From positions 67,230,722 to 67,294,721 of the forward strand of contig NC_080045.1 of the NCBI RefSeq assembly GCF_012489685.1: a DNA stretch of 64,000 nucleotides, given 5' to 3'. The translations under genes were made by a program, and so were the position numbers. The notes below the pieces were generated by a model. It did not search any database, was not told the origin of the DNA, and saw nothing but the letters and a program-made list of their open reading frames with translations. This document shows positions 38,812 through 50,169 of this stretch, piece by piece (positions within the stretch are counted from its first letter, which is position 1; the number at the start of each line of letters is the position of its first letter). This DNA is from Lotus japonicus. Its lineage: Eukaryota > Streptophyta > Magnoliopsida > Fabales > Fabaceae.

Positions 38812-40449
38812 ATGAGCCAAAATACCGACCCAATCTTGGAAGCTGCCGATGGTCTAACGGTGAACTTAGACATGAGCAGTGACTGCCCTCTACCCTCTGT
38901 GGCTTCTTCCTTGGTGGGTAAACTTCTCACTGACAAACCTATTAACAGAGGGGTTGTCCGTAATATGATTGATAAAGCCTGGAGGCACCCGGAGGGCCTC
39001 AGAATCTCAGAACTTGGCCCAAACCTCTACTTATTCCAGTTTCCTGGAAGGGAGGAGGCCCTACGTATCTTACGAGCTTCCCCATGGCTCATCATGGGAC
39101 AAGTCTTAAGTCTCCAACATTGGATCCCAGAAGCCTCAGTCAACGAGATCAACTTTGATTTTATTCCATTTTGGATCCAAGTCCATGGCATCCCTCTAGA
39201 AGCCATGAGTACTAGTAATGCAGCCAAGATAGCAGTGAATGTGGAGTCTATCATTGAGGTAGAGAACCCATTTGTAGGGGACCAGCTCCTTCGCACCTTC
39301 ATTAGGGTCAGAGTTATGGTGAACACCAAAAACCCCTTACTCTCCGGGGTCTGGGTTCCTCGCCAAAACTTACCCAAGGCTTGGGTCTTCCTCAGGTACG
39401 AGAGACTCCAGGACTATTGTTATAACTGTGGGCTCATTGGTCATGACCTCAAGAAATGCAGGCGTGAACGAGCAGTTGCGGTCTTCGATCGAACATAGCC
39501 CAGGTTTGACCCCAAACTCTGTGTTCCCCAAGCAAGATCTCTAGCTTCCATGGTTGCAGCCATGCAGAACACAAGTGTGGAGAAGGAGGTAGGTGCTGGT
39601 AGGGCTGACGTGGAAATGTCAGAAAGTAGGGATAGACCGTTGGATGGAACGAATACTCAACCCCATCCACACGTTAGTCCGAGGTACAGGTCTAGCCTTT
39701 TGGCTTCTTTGGCGGTTGACAAGGACGCTTCAGGCCCTCCACCCAAGGGGTCAGTTGATGAGACGCAGAGCCCCCAAGATGTCACTGAAAGTCGACCTTC
39801 TGACGAGCCTATGAGGGACGAGTCAAATTATATTGGTGGACCCCATTCCATCCCTGGGGGTACTCATAGCAACATGCCAAGGCACGTGGAACCTACTTTG
39901 GTGGATCTGGCCCAAGGCATCCCGCGTCCTGGATTGGGCTCTTCCAATATGGATCTTCTGGGCCTGCACAAGGAGGATATTGGACTAAAGAATCCCACAG
40001 TCCTATTGGATATCCCTAGCCCAACTTATGGGGGTACCAAGTTCTTCGGGGCTAATCTCTCTGAGGCTGAAATCGAGAAATGCCGAAGAGCTATCCAAGT
40101 CACTACTTCCAGGTCCACTAAGGGAGGGGCCTCACAAGAATATTTTGTGGAGTTCCCTCCGGAGGAGCAACAGGGTCCAAATGTTCTCAACCATAGCCTG
40201 CTCTATGGGCTGGAAGAGTCCTTAGCCTCTGGGCTTATGGATAATCTCAACCTCAAACGGCCCAACTGTGAAGGTGGGCCGCTCACCACTAAGAAACTCC
40301 AACTGATGCCTAGGAAAAGGTTAAGGGAACATGAAGGCGAGAGGGGTCCTACTCTGCCTCAGCACCAGCAACTTTCCACAAATATTCTTGCCACACAAGA
40401 TTTCATGGCCGAGGAGGCGGGCCTTAACTTTCCCCCACTGGAGCCATGA
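38812..40449 (+). pseudogene. LINE ORF1 (DUF4283 and CCHC zinc knuckle)
   Basis: A 546-codon frame interrupted by one TAG (39496-39498). The first part holds a DUF4283-like RNA-binding region (LYLFQFPGREEALRIL, PWLIMGQVLSLQHW), then a zinc knuckle CYNCGLIGHDLKKC (C-X2-C-X4-H-X4-C, about residues 211-224). The part after the stop is low-complexity and proline-rich, as is usual for plant L1 ORF1. The product would be the nucleic-acid-binding chaperone of the LINE ribonucleoprotein. Confidence 0.85.
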
Positions 40450-43400
40450 AAATCCTCAGTTGGAACTGTCGTGGCATGGCAGCCGCCACGACAGTTAGTG
40501 AGCTTAAAGACCTATACAAGAGGAATATGCCTGCCATTGTGTTTCTCCTGGAAACCAGAGTTAGGAGTCACAAAGTCAACAATTTCAAGAGGAAACTTGG
40601 TTACAAGCATGCCTTCACAGTTGATCCAATTGGCCTCTTAGGTGGATTATGCTTACTCTGGACCAATCAGATTGAGATATAAGTGATTGAGTTTGATAAT
40701 AACTTCATCCACACACTGGTAACACCAAAGGAAATGGTTGTTGGTTGGAAATGTACGTTCACTTATGGGCCCCGAAATCCACAACACCGTGAAGCCTTCT
40801 GGGACCGAATCTCCCTCCTCCACCTCAACAGGCCTAATCCTTGGTGTTGTGTTGGTGATTTCAACGAAATTCGACACCAACATGAAAAGCAAGGACTACA
40901 CCCGCAAGCAGAGAACATAATTCGTATCTTTCGTAACTTCATTAACAACACAGAATTGATGGACATTGAGCTCAAAGGTAACAAGTTTACATGGTCGAGC
41001 AATCCGAGAGATGGTTTCACCACAAGGGAGAAAATTGATCGAGCCCTAGTGAATTGGGCTTGGCGCAGCCTCTATCCCCATGCCATGGCTTCTGCTCTCA
41101 CCGCGATCAGCTCTGATCATTCCCCAATCCTCTTGGACCCAATCCCCAACCAAAGGAGTGGCAAGACCTTTAGGTATGAGGCCTTTTGGGATGAGCATGA
41201 GGAATGTAAAGAGGTGGTTGCTAACGGCTCGTTAGAACCCTCTAGGGATGGAGGAAGCTGGAGTAATTACCTAGATAGAACTAAAGCCTGTAAACGAAGG
41301 CTGAAGACTTGGCAAGCCAAGACCTTTGATGCGGCAGACAAGGAGATATCCAAGTCTAAACAAAGGCTTTCCGAGATACTGAACCAAGACCATGAAGAAG
41401 TCAATTGGAGGGAGGTTGCAAGTCTTAAACATCAAATAAGTTCTTTGTGGAAGCAAGAAGAACAATATTGGGGAATGATATCTAGAGTTAAATGGGCCAA
41501 GTGGGGTGATAAAAACACTAAATTGTTTAACGCCACCACTATCCAACAGAGGGATTTCAACAGGATGGGGAGACTAAAGACAGAGAATGATGAATGGATA
41601 GAAGGGGAGAAGAAAGTGATGCAAGCTTGTTTGGACCTCTACCAGAGTATATACACGGGTGGACCAACTGAGAACATTGAAGAGTGCCTTCGCAACCTAC
41701 CAAGGAGTGTTCCCGATTCGCTCAATTCCTACCTTAGCAGTGAGCTCACAGACCTTGAAATCAAACAAGCAGTGGATACTTTGGGGAGCCATAAAGCTCC
41801 TGGGTCCGATGGGCTCAACGGGTTATTTTATAAAAGTCACTGGCCCACAATTAAGGATGACTTTTGCGAAGCGGTGCATACCTTCTTCAACACCGGGGAA
41901 CTGCCAGAGGAGATTAATGAGACCCTTGTGTCCTTAATTCCCAAAATCCCCAACCCTGAGCTTGTCATACACTACCGGCCAATCAGTTGCTGCAACTTTA
42001 TGTACAAAGTTATCTCAAGGATCATTGTCACGCGACTCAAAATCGGGTTAGATGACTTGATCTCCACCAACCAGAGCGCCTTTGTTGGCGGGAGGCTCAT
42101 CCAAGATAATATCTTGGTGGCACAAGAAGTTTTCCACGCCATCACAAGAAAAAGGAAGGGAAAATAGGGATCTTATAACTCTCAAGCTCGATATGAGGAA
42201 AGCTTACGAGAGGGTTGAGTGGAGCTTCTTGGAGAAAACTCTTCAAGCGTACGGTTTCAACCAAGGTTGGGTCAATCTAGTGATGAAACTGATTAGGGGT
42301 GTTTCTTATAGACTGAAGATCAATGGCTATGTCTCAGCCAAGATAGTTCCACAAAGAGGGCTCCGTCAAGGAGACCCCCTTTCACCCAACTTATTTGTGC
42401 TCTGCGCTGATGTTCTCTCTCACATGATCACCAATGCCCGTATCAATGGCCACATCAGCGGTGTCAAATTGGCAGCTACATGTCCCCACTGACGCATATC
42501 TTTTTTGCAGATGATTCACTAATCTTTGCCAGGGCGAACACACAGGAAGCATATCAACTAACACAAATTCTACATTCTTTCTCCCTTGCCTCTGGACAAC
42601 GCATCAATTCACAGAAGTCCGGGTTGGTTTGCAGCGTCTGGGTCAATCAAGCACTCAAACACCAACTTGCAAGTATCTACAAAGTTCAAATTTGGAGCTC
42701 TCCCGGCATGTACCTAGGGATACCTGCCACTTGGGGTAGAGCAAAATCTCAATCTTTAAACTGGATCATGGAGAGGGTCCAAGATAAGGTTGCGGAATGG
42801 AAAGAATCCCTCTTAAATCAAGCCGGTAAAGAGATCCTAGTTAAGGCTGTGATACAAGCTATTCCGACCTATGCGATGACCATCCTCAAATTTCCCATGA
42901 GCTTCTGCAAGAAACTTAACGCTTTAGTTGGCAATTTTTGGTGGAGCAGAAATCACAACAAGAGAGGGGTGCACTGGCGAAAATGGGAGGAGATTACCAA
43001 AAGTAAGGCAGAGGGTGGCATGGGTTTCAGGGACTTCCCTCTTCAGAATCTGGCTCACATCAGCAAACAGGCATGGAGAATATACACCAACCCGGAAGCC
43101 CTCTAGGTTAAAGTACTCAAGTCTATCTACTTCCCGAATCAGGATTTCCTATCGGCCCCCAAAGTTAAATGTGCATCTTGGACCTGGACTAGCATTGAGG
43201 AAGGTAGAAAATTTATTCTGGCCAACTGCAGATGGGGTGTGGCGAAGGGAGACAAAATCAGTGTATGGAGGGATTCCTGGCTATGGAATGGGACCAATCT
43301 CCAGGCTTGGGATAATGGGCATGACCCGATGGTTAAGGATCTTATTGCTCAAGGTAACAGGAAATGGGACACAAGGAAAATTCACGCCTTATTACCGGCT

Positions 43401-44630
43401 AGCCAAGCCACTCTTGTGCTTCAAACGCCCTTGGGCCTTGTGGGGGAAGAGGACAAATTGATTTGGCCTTTCAACAAGTCTGGCAATTACTGCATTAGGA
43501 CGGGATACCATGTTGCCAGAACCTCTAAACCACAACCTCCTTCAGGACCAAGCTCCTCCACCTCTGCCCCAAAGGATCTCTGCCCGACAATTTGGGGATG
43601 CCAGGCTCCACAAAAACTAAAACTTTTCCTCTGGAAGGCTAGCACTAACTCACTGGTAGTCAAAAGGAATCTCTTTAGAAGGAAAATGGCGAGTAGCGAC
43701 CTATTTCCTATCTGGAATGAGGCATCAGAGACTGTGGAGCATGTGTTGCTCTTGTGCCCTTTGACTCGCGCTGTATGGTTTGGCTCCCCTCTACAAATCA
43801 CAATTTCCCTGGATAACCTCTCCAGGTTTGATCTCTGGTTCTTGCAAATGGTCAATAAGTTTAAACAACTTACTGCAGAAGGCTCTGAACTTGCCATGCT
43901 TATTAGCTTTCTTTGGGCCATATGGAAGGGTAGAAACAATGCCGTGTTCCAGTCAGTAACACCCAACCCTTCTCAGACAATTAGGCAAGCTTTAATCAAC
44001 TGGCAAGACCGCCTTAACACGGCGGAAGTTACCCCGCCTGAGAGCACGAGCAACCAGGGACGAGTCAGGAGAAATCGAGCTGCTCACTGGATGCCCCCTC
44101 CCCCAGGTACAATCAAGATTAATACTGATGCTGGCTGGGCAAAAGATCAACCCCTCGCTTCACTGGCCTTCCTTGCCAGGGATCATAGTGGCCAAATCCT
44201 AATTGGTGGTACTGCGGGAATCCTAGCTGCCTCACCTCTAGTAGCTGAAACAGAGGCCCTTAGAGAAGCCATGATCATGGCATCCAACCTCAATTGGGGG
44301 AATGTACACTTCGAGTCTGACTGCCAGTTGCTGATCGATACCTGCAATGGAAAGAAGTTAGGCGAAAACCAAATTATCTTGGAAGACATCCAACTCCTGA
44401 AGGCAAATTTCCAATCGTGCTTATTCCTTTGGGTTCCCCGAGAGGTGAACCAAGCAGCGGACAACATTGCTATGCTCCATCAACAGCACAGCCTGCCGAG
44501 CAATTGGACATTCAATCTTCCACCCTTGTTGGCCAGAATCATCAAACGAGACAGAGATCGCTTGGATTTGAGGATCCCGCATGACCCCAGAAGATTAATG
44601 TCTTTCGACCCAAGAGGCATGGGCAGTTAA
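40446..44630 (+). pseudogene. LINE ORF2 (endonuclease, RT, RNase H)
   Basis: Domains in order: AP-like endonuclease (SWNCRGM at the start, GDFNEIRH, SDHSPILL), reverse transcriptase (YRPISCCNFMYKVIS, LKLDMRKAYERVEW, RQGDPLSPNLFVLCADVLS, catalytic FADDS near 42505), zf-RVT (TIWGCQAPQKLKLFLWKA), and RNase H (INTDAGWA, ETEALREA, FESDCQLL). Lesions: TAA at 40680-40682, a frameshift near 42160, a compensating frameshift near 42480, and TAG at 43104-43106. Catalytic motifs are intact, but the protein cannot be made in one piece. Confidence 0.9.
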
Positions 44631-44913
44631 TCAGTTGCTCCTTGGTTCCTCCGCCTGGTGCTGTGTTGTGGGCTTTTGGGTATTTTTAGGAATAGGAATG
44701 ATTATTGTGGACTGTTGCTTTTCTAGCCATTTAAGTCCCTTATGCTCAAATTTACTGTTCTTTTTTCCTTTTCCATTGTAATACCCTGCCCTACTCAATT
44801 GGGCCTAAGTTTATAAAACTTTGACCCTTGACCAAAAAAAAAACCAAAAAATCTGAAGTCTAAACCCTGTGGTCAGTGACAGTCGTTTCGTTTCTTCATC
44901 CATTTCCTCTTCG

Positions 44914-47900
44914 ATGGCTTCGTTCGCTTTCACGGCGGAGCTAACCTCCACCGTCTTCGGCGCCGCTTATCGGAACCCTAAACCCTTCATTCCACTCCGA
45001 ACCACCCTTCTCCCTCTTCTACGCGCCACCACCACCAAAACCAAAACCATAACCATAACCCACTCATTTTCCCCAACACTCGCTCGCAGAGGTTTCGCCG
45101 TCGCCGCTTCCACCTCAGCGCCGCCTCACTCTGAATCTTCCGACGTTTCCACCGCTATTCCCCCCGATAATCGCATCCCTGCTACCATCATCACCGGCTT
45201 TCTCGGCTCCGGCAAGGTATCCTCTTAATTTCCACTTCCTCATCTTCTTCGCAAACCTGAAGCTTCTGAAATGAACTAATTTGTTTTGAGCAGACAACGC
45301 TGCTGAACCATATTCTCACTGCCGAGCATGGAAAGCGAATTGCGGTCATCGAGAATGAGGTATGTATGTGTTTGTCATAGTAGATGCAATTCCCGCAGTT
45401 TCGTGTGAATTTGAATATGATTATTTGCTTTCTGGGTTGATTGTTTCTAGTTTGGTGAAATCGACATTGATGGTTCTCTAGTAGCTGCCAAAACTGCTGG
45501 TGCTGAAGATATCATGATGTTGAACAATGGCTGCCTTTGCTGCACTGTCAGGGGTGATCTTGTTAGGATGATTGCGGAATTGGTCACTGCCAAGAAAGGA
45601 AAATTTGACCATATTGTTATAGAGACTACAGGTAGGTAACCAACCAACTTTCATGTATCTATCTTTTCTTGTCACTATGTGTATGTTATTGTTGCCAATT
45701 GCCATGCCTTTCATTAGTATCATCCATGTTTTAATCCTGTAAAACATTCTTCTTAATGTGAATGGAATGAACCTGCTCACTACGACTGCACTTAGCTTGT
45801 ATTTTGACTGAGCCTACTGCTTCGCACCGCCACAGCGCTATTCCTTACATCAACCTAGCAAATTGATTTCAATAGTTGCAAAACTAGAAATATCATGTAT
45901 TTGTCAGCACAATATAACCATTAACCTATAAATGATGAAAATATAGTTAATTATTTCAACCACAGATAAACTCTTATTCACCAGTACTTTTTTCCAGTAA
46001 CTTTGATGTGTTTTTATCATTTAAATTAAGTTAGTTATTTTTTTTTACCAAATTCAATGTTTGTATTTCTACAGGTTTGGCGAATCCAGCGCCAATAATC
46101 CAGACCTTTTATGCAGAAGATCAGATTTTTAATGATGTTAAGTTGGATGGTGTTGTGACTTTGGTTGATGCGAAACATGCTCGTCTTCATCTGGATGAGG
46201 TTAAGCCAAAAGGTGTGGTCAATGAGGCTGTGGAACAGATTGCATATGCGGATCGTATAATTGTTAATAAGGTATTGACTGATATATTCTTATTACAGAA
46301 TACAGAAGGGCTTTAGTTTCATGTTAATGAAGCGTTTGGATTTTTTTAGAAAAGGGACTATTGATTTTGATTAAGTAAATATCTAAACAACTAATGGATA
46401 GTTTAGCTTTATTGTGTAGTATGGTTGACCTTGTTCTTCTGTTCAATGCGGATTATTCTTAAAATTTCAGAATGAAATGAATATTTTCTTTGTGCCAGAG
46501 ATAATAGCCTAATATTATTCTCTATTTTGCACCAGACTGACCTTGTTGATGAATCAGACATTACTTCTTTGGTCCAGCGGATAAGGGTTGGTGTCCTTCT
46601 CTTCCTATTTTATATAAGTGATTAGTTTTATTTTAATTCTGTTTCATTATTTCGAGCACTCTATGAATGTTGCTGCATTTTTTAATTCAGAAAATAAATG
46701 GCTTGGCCAATTTAAAGCGGACAGAGTTTGGAAAAGTCAACTTGGATTATGTTCTTGGCATTGGGGGCTTTGATTTGGAGAGGTAGCCTTTTGTTCTTGT
46801 TTCCTACCTTCTGGGTTTCAATTGTTTTAAGAACAAGGAAATTGGAATTTGGGCTTACTTGTTCTGTGCACATTCCTTTTTCACTGTTTGGTTCCTGCAA
46901 GACTGTACGCCTTTCAATTATGAATACTTGTTTACCTTGATCTTGGTATTTTTATACTGAAATTATTCACATGACATTTTTTATGGCAATACCCTCTACC
47001 CTTGTCAATTCCTTTGCTTCACTGCCATGTAGTACATAATCTTAAGTGGATATTTGAATATTTCTGGTTTGGTATTCCTTCTGGTTACCTTTTTATGTCC
47101 AAGCTCCCATATATGATTTGTGTATGTTTTCTTGATCTTTTTATAAGGATTGAGAGTGCTGTTAGTGGTGAAGGTGCAAAGGAAGATCATGTCCATAGCC
47201 ATGATCATGAACACCATGACCATGATCATCACCACCATCATCATGAGGATTCACTTGACCACAAGCATGGTACATTTTAATTTATCTTGATTCAGAACTG
47301 TTTTACATGGCATATTATTCTTGTTTGTAGCACTAGTGATATTGTAGTGTATCCGATGTTTTATTCTTGATTGCAGCACTAGGGACATATTGTAGTGATT
47401 AGTGAAACCCAGGTTTTTAGTCTTATTAATGGAGTTTTAACTTATTTAGTTACACATATCTTATTTGAATCTCTAGTGACTATCATTATTTCCTTTGATA
47501 TTAGTATTTGGATGGGGATCAGTTTTTACTTTTTACATAGTTGCTATTCAATTCAATGTTTTATCATGTTTATAAGGACATAGGATATCTTGTTTTGTTT
47601 ACTTGCATTGTTGTGCTATGAAGTGAAAGAATAAATTTGATCTTTGTTTTATGTGCAGATCACCATGATCACCACTCTCATGATCACACTCACGATCCTG
47701 GTGTTTCATCTGTCAGCATAGTTTGTGAAGGAAGCTTAGACCTTGAGAAGGTCAGTACTTGTAAATTTGTCTACATATGCTTAATACCAAGTGTATTGAT
47801 TTCTATTTTCCCTTTGGATGCTTTAGGAATGCTTTTTAGTCAAGAAGTTTATGTTCATGTAAAATATCAGTTGACATTTATGTACTGAGGGGTGAACTTG

Positions 47901-48248
47901 CTAACTTTGTCAGGCTAACTTTTGGCTTGGTACCTTGTTGATGGAACGGAGTGAAGATATTTATAGGATGAAAGGTCTTCTATCTGTTCAAGGAATGGAT
48001 GAGAGATTTGTCTTTCAGGTGAACTTGAATTTCCTTTCCATGCTGTTATCTGTTATCATTCTCGATGTCCTGTTTCACTGAATTAAGTTTTTCTTACTTT
48101 TCTGTATCAGGGAGTTCATGACATCTTTCAAGGATCACCTGAAAGGTTGTGGGGGCCAGATGAACCAAGGACAAACAAAATTGTTTTTATAGGGAAAAAC
48201 TTGGATGCTGAGGAACTGGAAAAGGGGTTCAGGGCCTGTTTACTGTGA
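44914..48248 (+). CDS. COBW-domain GTPase, plastid-type (ZNG1-like)
   Basis: Ten exons: 44914-45216, 45294-45359, 45451-45631, 46075-46271, 46536-46586, 46691-46782, 47148-47269, 47659-47750, 47914-48018, 48111-48248; 448 residues in continuous phase. The CobW/ZNG1 family are GTP-driven metal chaperones, chiefly for zinc. Visible features: a ~75-residue Ser/Thr/Pro-rich N-terminus that looks like a chloroplast transit peptide, Walker A GFLGSGKTT (95-103, split by intron 1), the family metal motif CLCC (151-154), ETTG, the NKTD guanine motif (248-251), a histidine-rich loop (about 311-350), and a C-terminal CobW_C region (FWLGTLLMER, FQGSPERLW). Similar plastid proteins in Arabidopsis include PTAC17. 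A LINE ends just upstream. Confidence 0.93.
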
Positions 48249-48884
48249 TACCAGAAAGTTCAATATGCGTTTTTTTTTGCTCTCTATTTCGGCTGATGAT
48301 GCAAGCTGAAGATTTGAGTGTTTGTATACCATGGAGAACTCTGAACTGGCTTACCGTATAAATAGGAAAAAGTGTTCCATTCCTTACTACTTTTCTATTA
48401 CCGATTATAAAGTATACCCAAGAAATTACTGATTATAAAAAATTAAATTAAAATTCAAACCTTGGAGGTATTATAAGTGTATTGTTGTTATTGATGTAGA
48501 TAATCACAATTATGTCTTGCTAAAAACGCATGAGATTTCAAAAAATAATGACTAGATTACCGTATGGATGTTATATCTTTCCAAATCCAGTAGACAGCTT
48601 TTTGTAATTGTGTAGCTTATTACATGGAATATGAATGAGTTTTCTTGTAGGGGTGTATGTGTATGAGATTATGCTTACGAAACCAAAACATGGAAGAAAA
48701 CCCAACAGATTACACAAGTTAAAAAAAAATATATTGAAGAAGCAAGAAGGTTGGAAACATTTTAATCGTTTGAGGTACACCGATATAAAATACTGCCTTC
48801 AGAGTGACAAAGGCAATTTAAACCAACAAAGACATACATAATTTCAAACAGTAAATGTGAAAGCCAATGAGAAGCAAAAGCAAA
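48249..48884. other. Intergenic region between convergent genes
   Basis: 3' flanks of the COBW gene (plus) and the first dirigent gene (minus). No gene, RNA or element was recognised. Confidence 0.4.
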
Positions 48885-50054
48885 CTAGTAATGTGTGAGG
48901 TAGACATTGAAATGGAGTATGGTGTCAACTCCATCAGTGGTGTGCTGGTCCTCCTTCAGAAGGGTCTCAAGTGCAGCATACCCTCTAGCATTCTCGTACT
49001 TCCCTGTCCCTCCAATCACAGCAACCTCAGAATTTGGAGACGCAGTCCTATGAACCCCGAAAAGGCTTATGCTATCGTCCACCACCCCATCATGATGCTC
49101 TCCACCATGCAGCAGGATTGTGAGCACCACGCTCTGGCTGGTACCATCCAATGAGCTAGCCAAGTAGAACCCTTGCACTCTCCCAACCACAGCAGAATCC
49201 AGCTCGTGCCCTTCGGTTATCTGGTCATCTATCACTGTCACGGTTCCGAACATGAGCTTCTGGAGTGTGAACCCAGAAGGAAGGTTCCCTGCTGAAACAA
49301 AAGGCTGGTTGTTGCCGCCTGAGACGACGTTGCTAGTGCCGCGGTTTTGGAACACAGTGGAGGACTGAGCGGCGTTGAGGCCTACAAGATTTGGCAGGTT
49401 GTTGTTGGTGATAATGCCATTGATCTTGGGGTTGACTAGTGGGATTCCTCCACTGATTGGGAAGATGTTGTTGTTGAGCTTGGAAAATGGTAGGCCTGTG
49501 ACATCAGTGTTTGCTACTATTCCTGCTACTACTCTGGCTGATGGGTGTGACCCTCCAATGATATCATGCATGAAGAAGGATAAGGACGGTTCCTTTCCCA
49601 CTGCTTCTGCGGGTGTTTCACCAGAGATAGCAGGGACAGGGACTTCAGCTTCTGGTTGTTGTGGAATTGCCACTGGTGGTGGTACTGGGGCATCATCAAC
49701 TGGGGCAGTAACAGGAACAGCTTCTGGGGCTTCAGCTTCTGGAACAGGTGAAGAATCAGCATCAGCTTCTTCGTCACCTGAGTCTATGTTGGCAGCTGCT
49801 GCTGCTGGTGTTTGACCACTTGGAAATGTGGTGGCAGGGCCTACCTGTGGTGTGGTAACAGGAATCTGGGGTGTTGTGACCGGAATTGTTGTGGCTGCTC
49901 CTGGGAGTGGTAGATTGCCAATGGCTTGTGGTTCTTGTGTGTCCATTTCGTTGAGGTTTCTCGCAGAGTTGGCAATGAGAAAGGTTGTGGCTAGGAAGAA
50001 GAGGCAAATGGTAGCCTTGATAGTTCCATGGCTGTCTAGGAAGAGATAGGCCAT
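48885..50054 (-). CDS. Dirigent protein, ESB1-like, with long Pro/Ala-rich region
   Basis: A single exon of 389 residues. The start is the ATG at 50052-50054; the open frame reaches three codons further up only through a TTG. Order: a signal peptide (TICLFFLATTFLIANSA), a Thr/Pro/Ala-rich low-complexity stretch (about 45-150, with TTPQ repeats and many PVP/EAE words), then the dirigent domain (LSFFMHDIIGG, LQKLMFGTVTVIDD, VGRVQGFYLASS, VAVIGGTGKY, ending FNVYLTHY). Dirigent proteins steer coupling of monolignol radicals in the cell wall. Long two-part members such as ESB1 (DIR10) position lignin in the Casparian strip of root endodermis; that role is inferred from architecture. Confidence 0.93.
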   Translation of the reverse strand: MAYLFLDSHGTIKATICLFFLATTFLIANSARNLNEMDTQEPQAIGNLPLPGAATTIPVTTPQIPVTTPQVGPATTFPSGQTPAAAAANIDSGDEEADADSSPVPEAEAPEAVPVTAPVDDAPVPPPVAIPQQPEAEVPVPAISGETPAEAVGKEPSLSFFMHDIIGGSHPSARVVAGIVANTDVTGLPFSKLNNNIFPISGGIPLVNPKINGIITNNNLPNLVGLNAAQSSTVFQNRGTSNVVSGGNNQPFVSAGNLPSGFTLQKLMFGTVTVIDDQITEGHELDSAVVGRVQGFYLASSLDGTSQSVVLTILLHGGEHHDGVVDDSISLFGVHRTASPNSEVAVIGGTGKYENARGYAALETLLKEDQHTTDGVDTILHFNVYLTHY

Positions 50055-50159
50055 TTTACACAAGAGAGGAACCTGTGTTGTAATCTGCTAAGAAGGATTG
50101 TTTTGTTGTGTGTTAGAAGGAAGATTTAGTTGCTGATGAAGCTGATATCTGGTTGTGTC

Positions 50160-50169
50160 TATATATATA
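50160..50169 (-). promoter_or_regulatory. TATA box of the ESB1-like dirigent gene
   Basis: TATATATATA on the minus strand about 105 bp above the ATG at 50054. Confidence 0.5.

Larger units (their letters stand above)
37398..44840 (+). mobile_element. L1-type LINE retrotransposon, decayed full-length copy
   Basis: A 15-bp direct repeat, AAAACCAAAAAATCT, flanks the element (37383-37397 and 44840-44854). The right copy follows a short poly(A) tail. Inside are a 5' UTR, ORF1 (DUF4283 plus zinc knuckle) and ORF2 (endonuclease, reverse transcriptase, zf-RVT, RNase H), with ORF2's ATG overlapping the ORF1 stop as ATGA (40446-40449). A 1,210-bp solo LTR interrupts the 5' UTR (37444-38653), so the LINE itself is about 6.2 kb. 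Several stops and frameshifts make it inactive. The low lesion count suggests moderate age. Confidence 0.92.

Noticed and set aside
38676..38936. Minus-strand 86-codon frame at the LINE leader
   Set aside because: Antisense to the LINE 5' UTR and ORF1 start; no similarity.
41271..44467. Minus-strand open frames within the LINE
   Set aside because: Shadows of ORF2; no antisense gene features.
44869..44913. 15-codon upstream extension of the COBW frame
   Set aside because: It starts with GTG, not ATG; the first ATG in frame is at 44914 and opens a plausible transit peptide.
49375..50049. Plus-strand frames of 146 and 73 codons
   Set aside because: Antisense to the GC-richer low-complexity part of the dirigent gene; composition explains the lack of stops.
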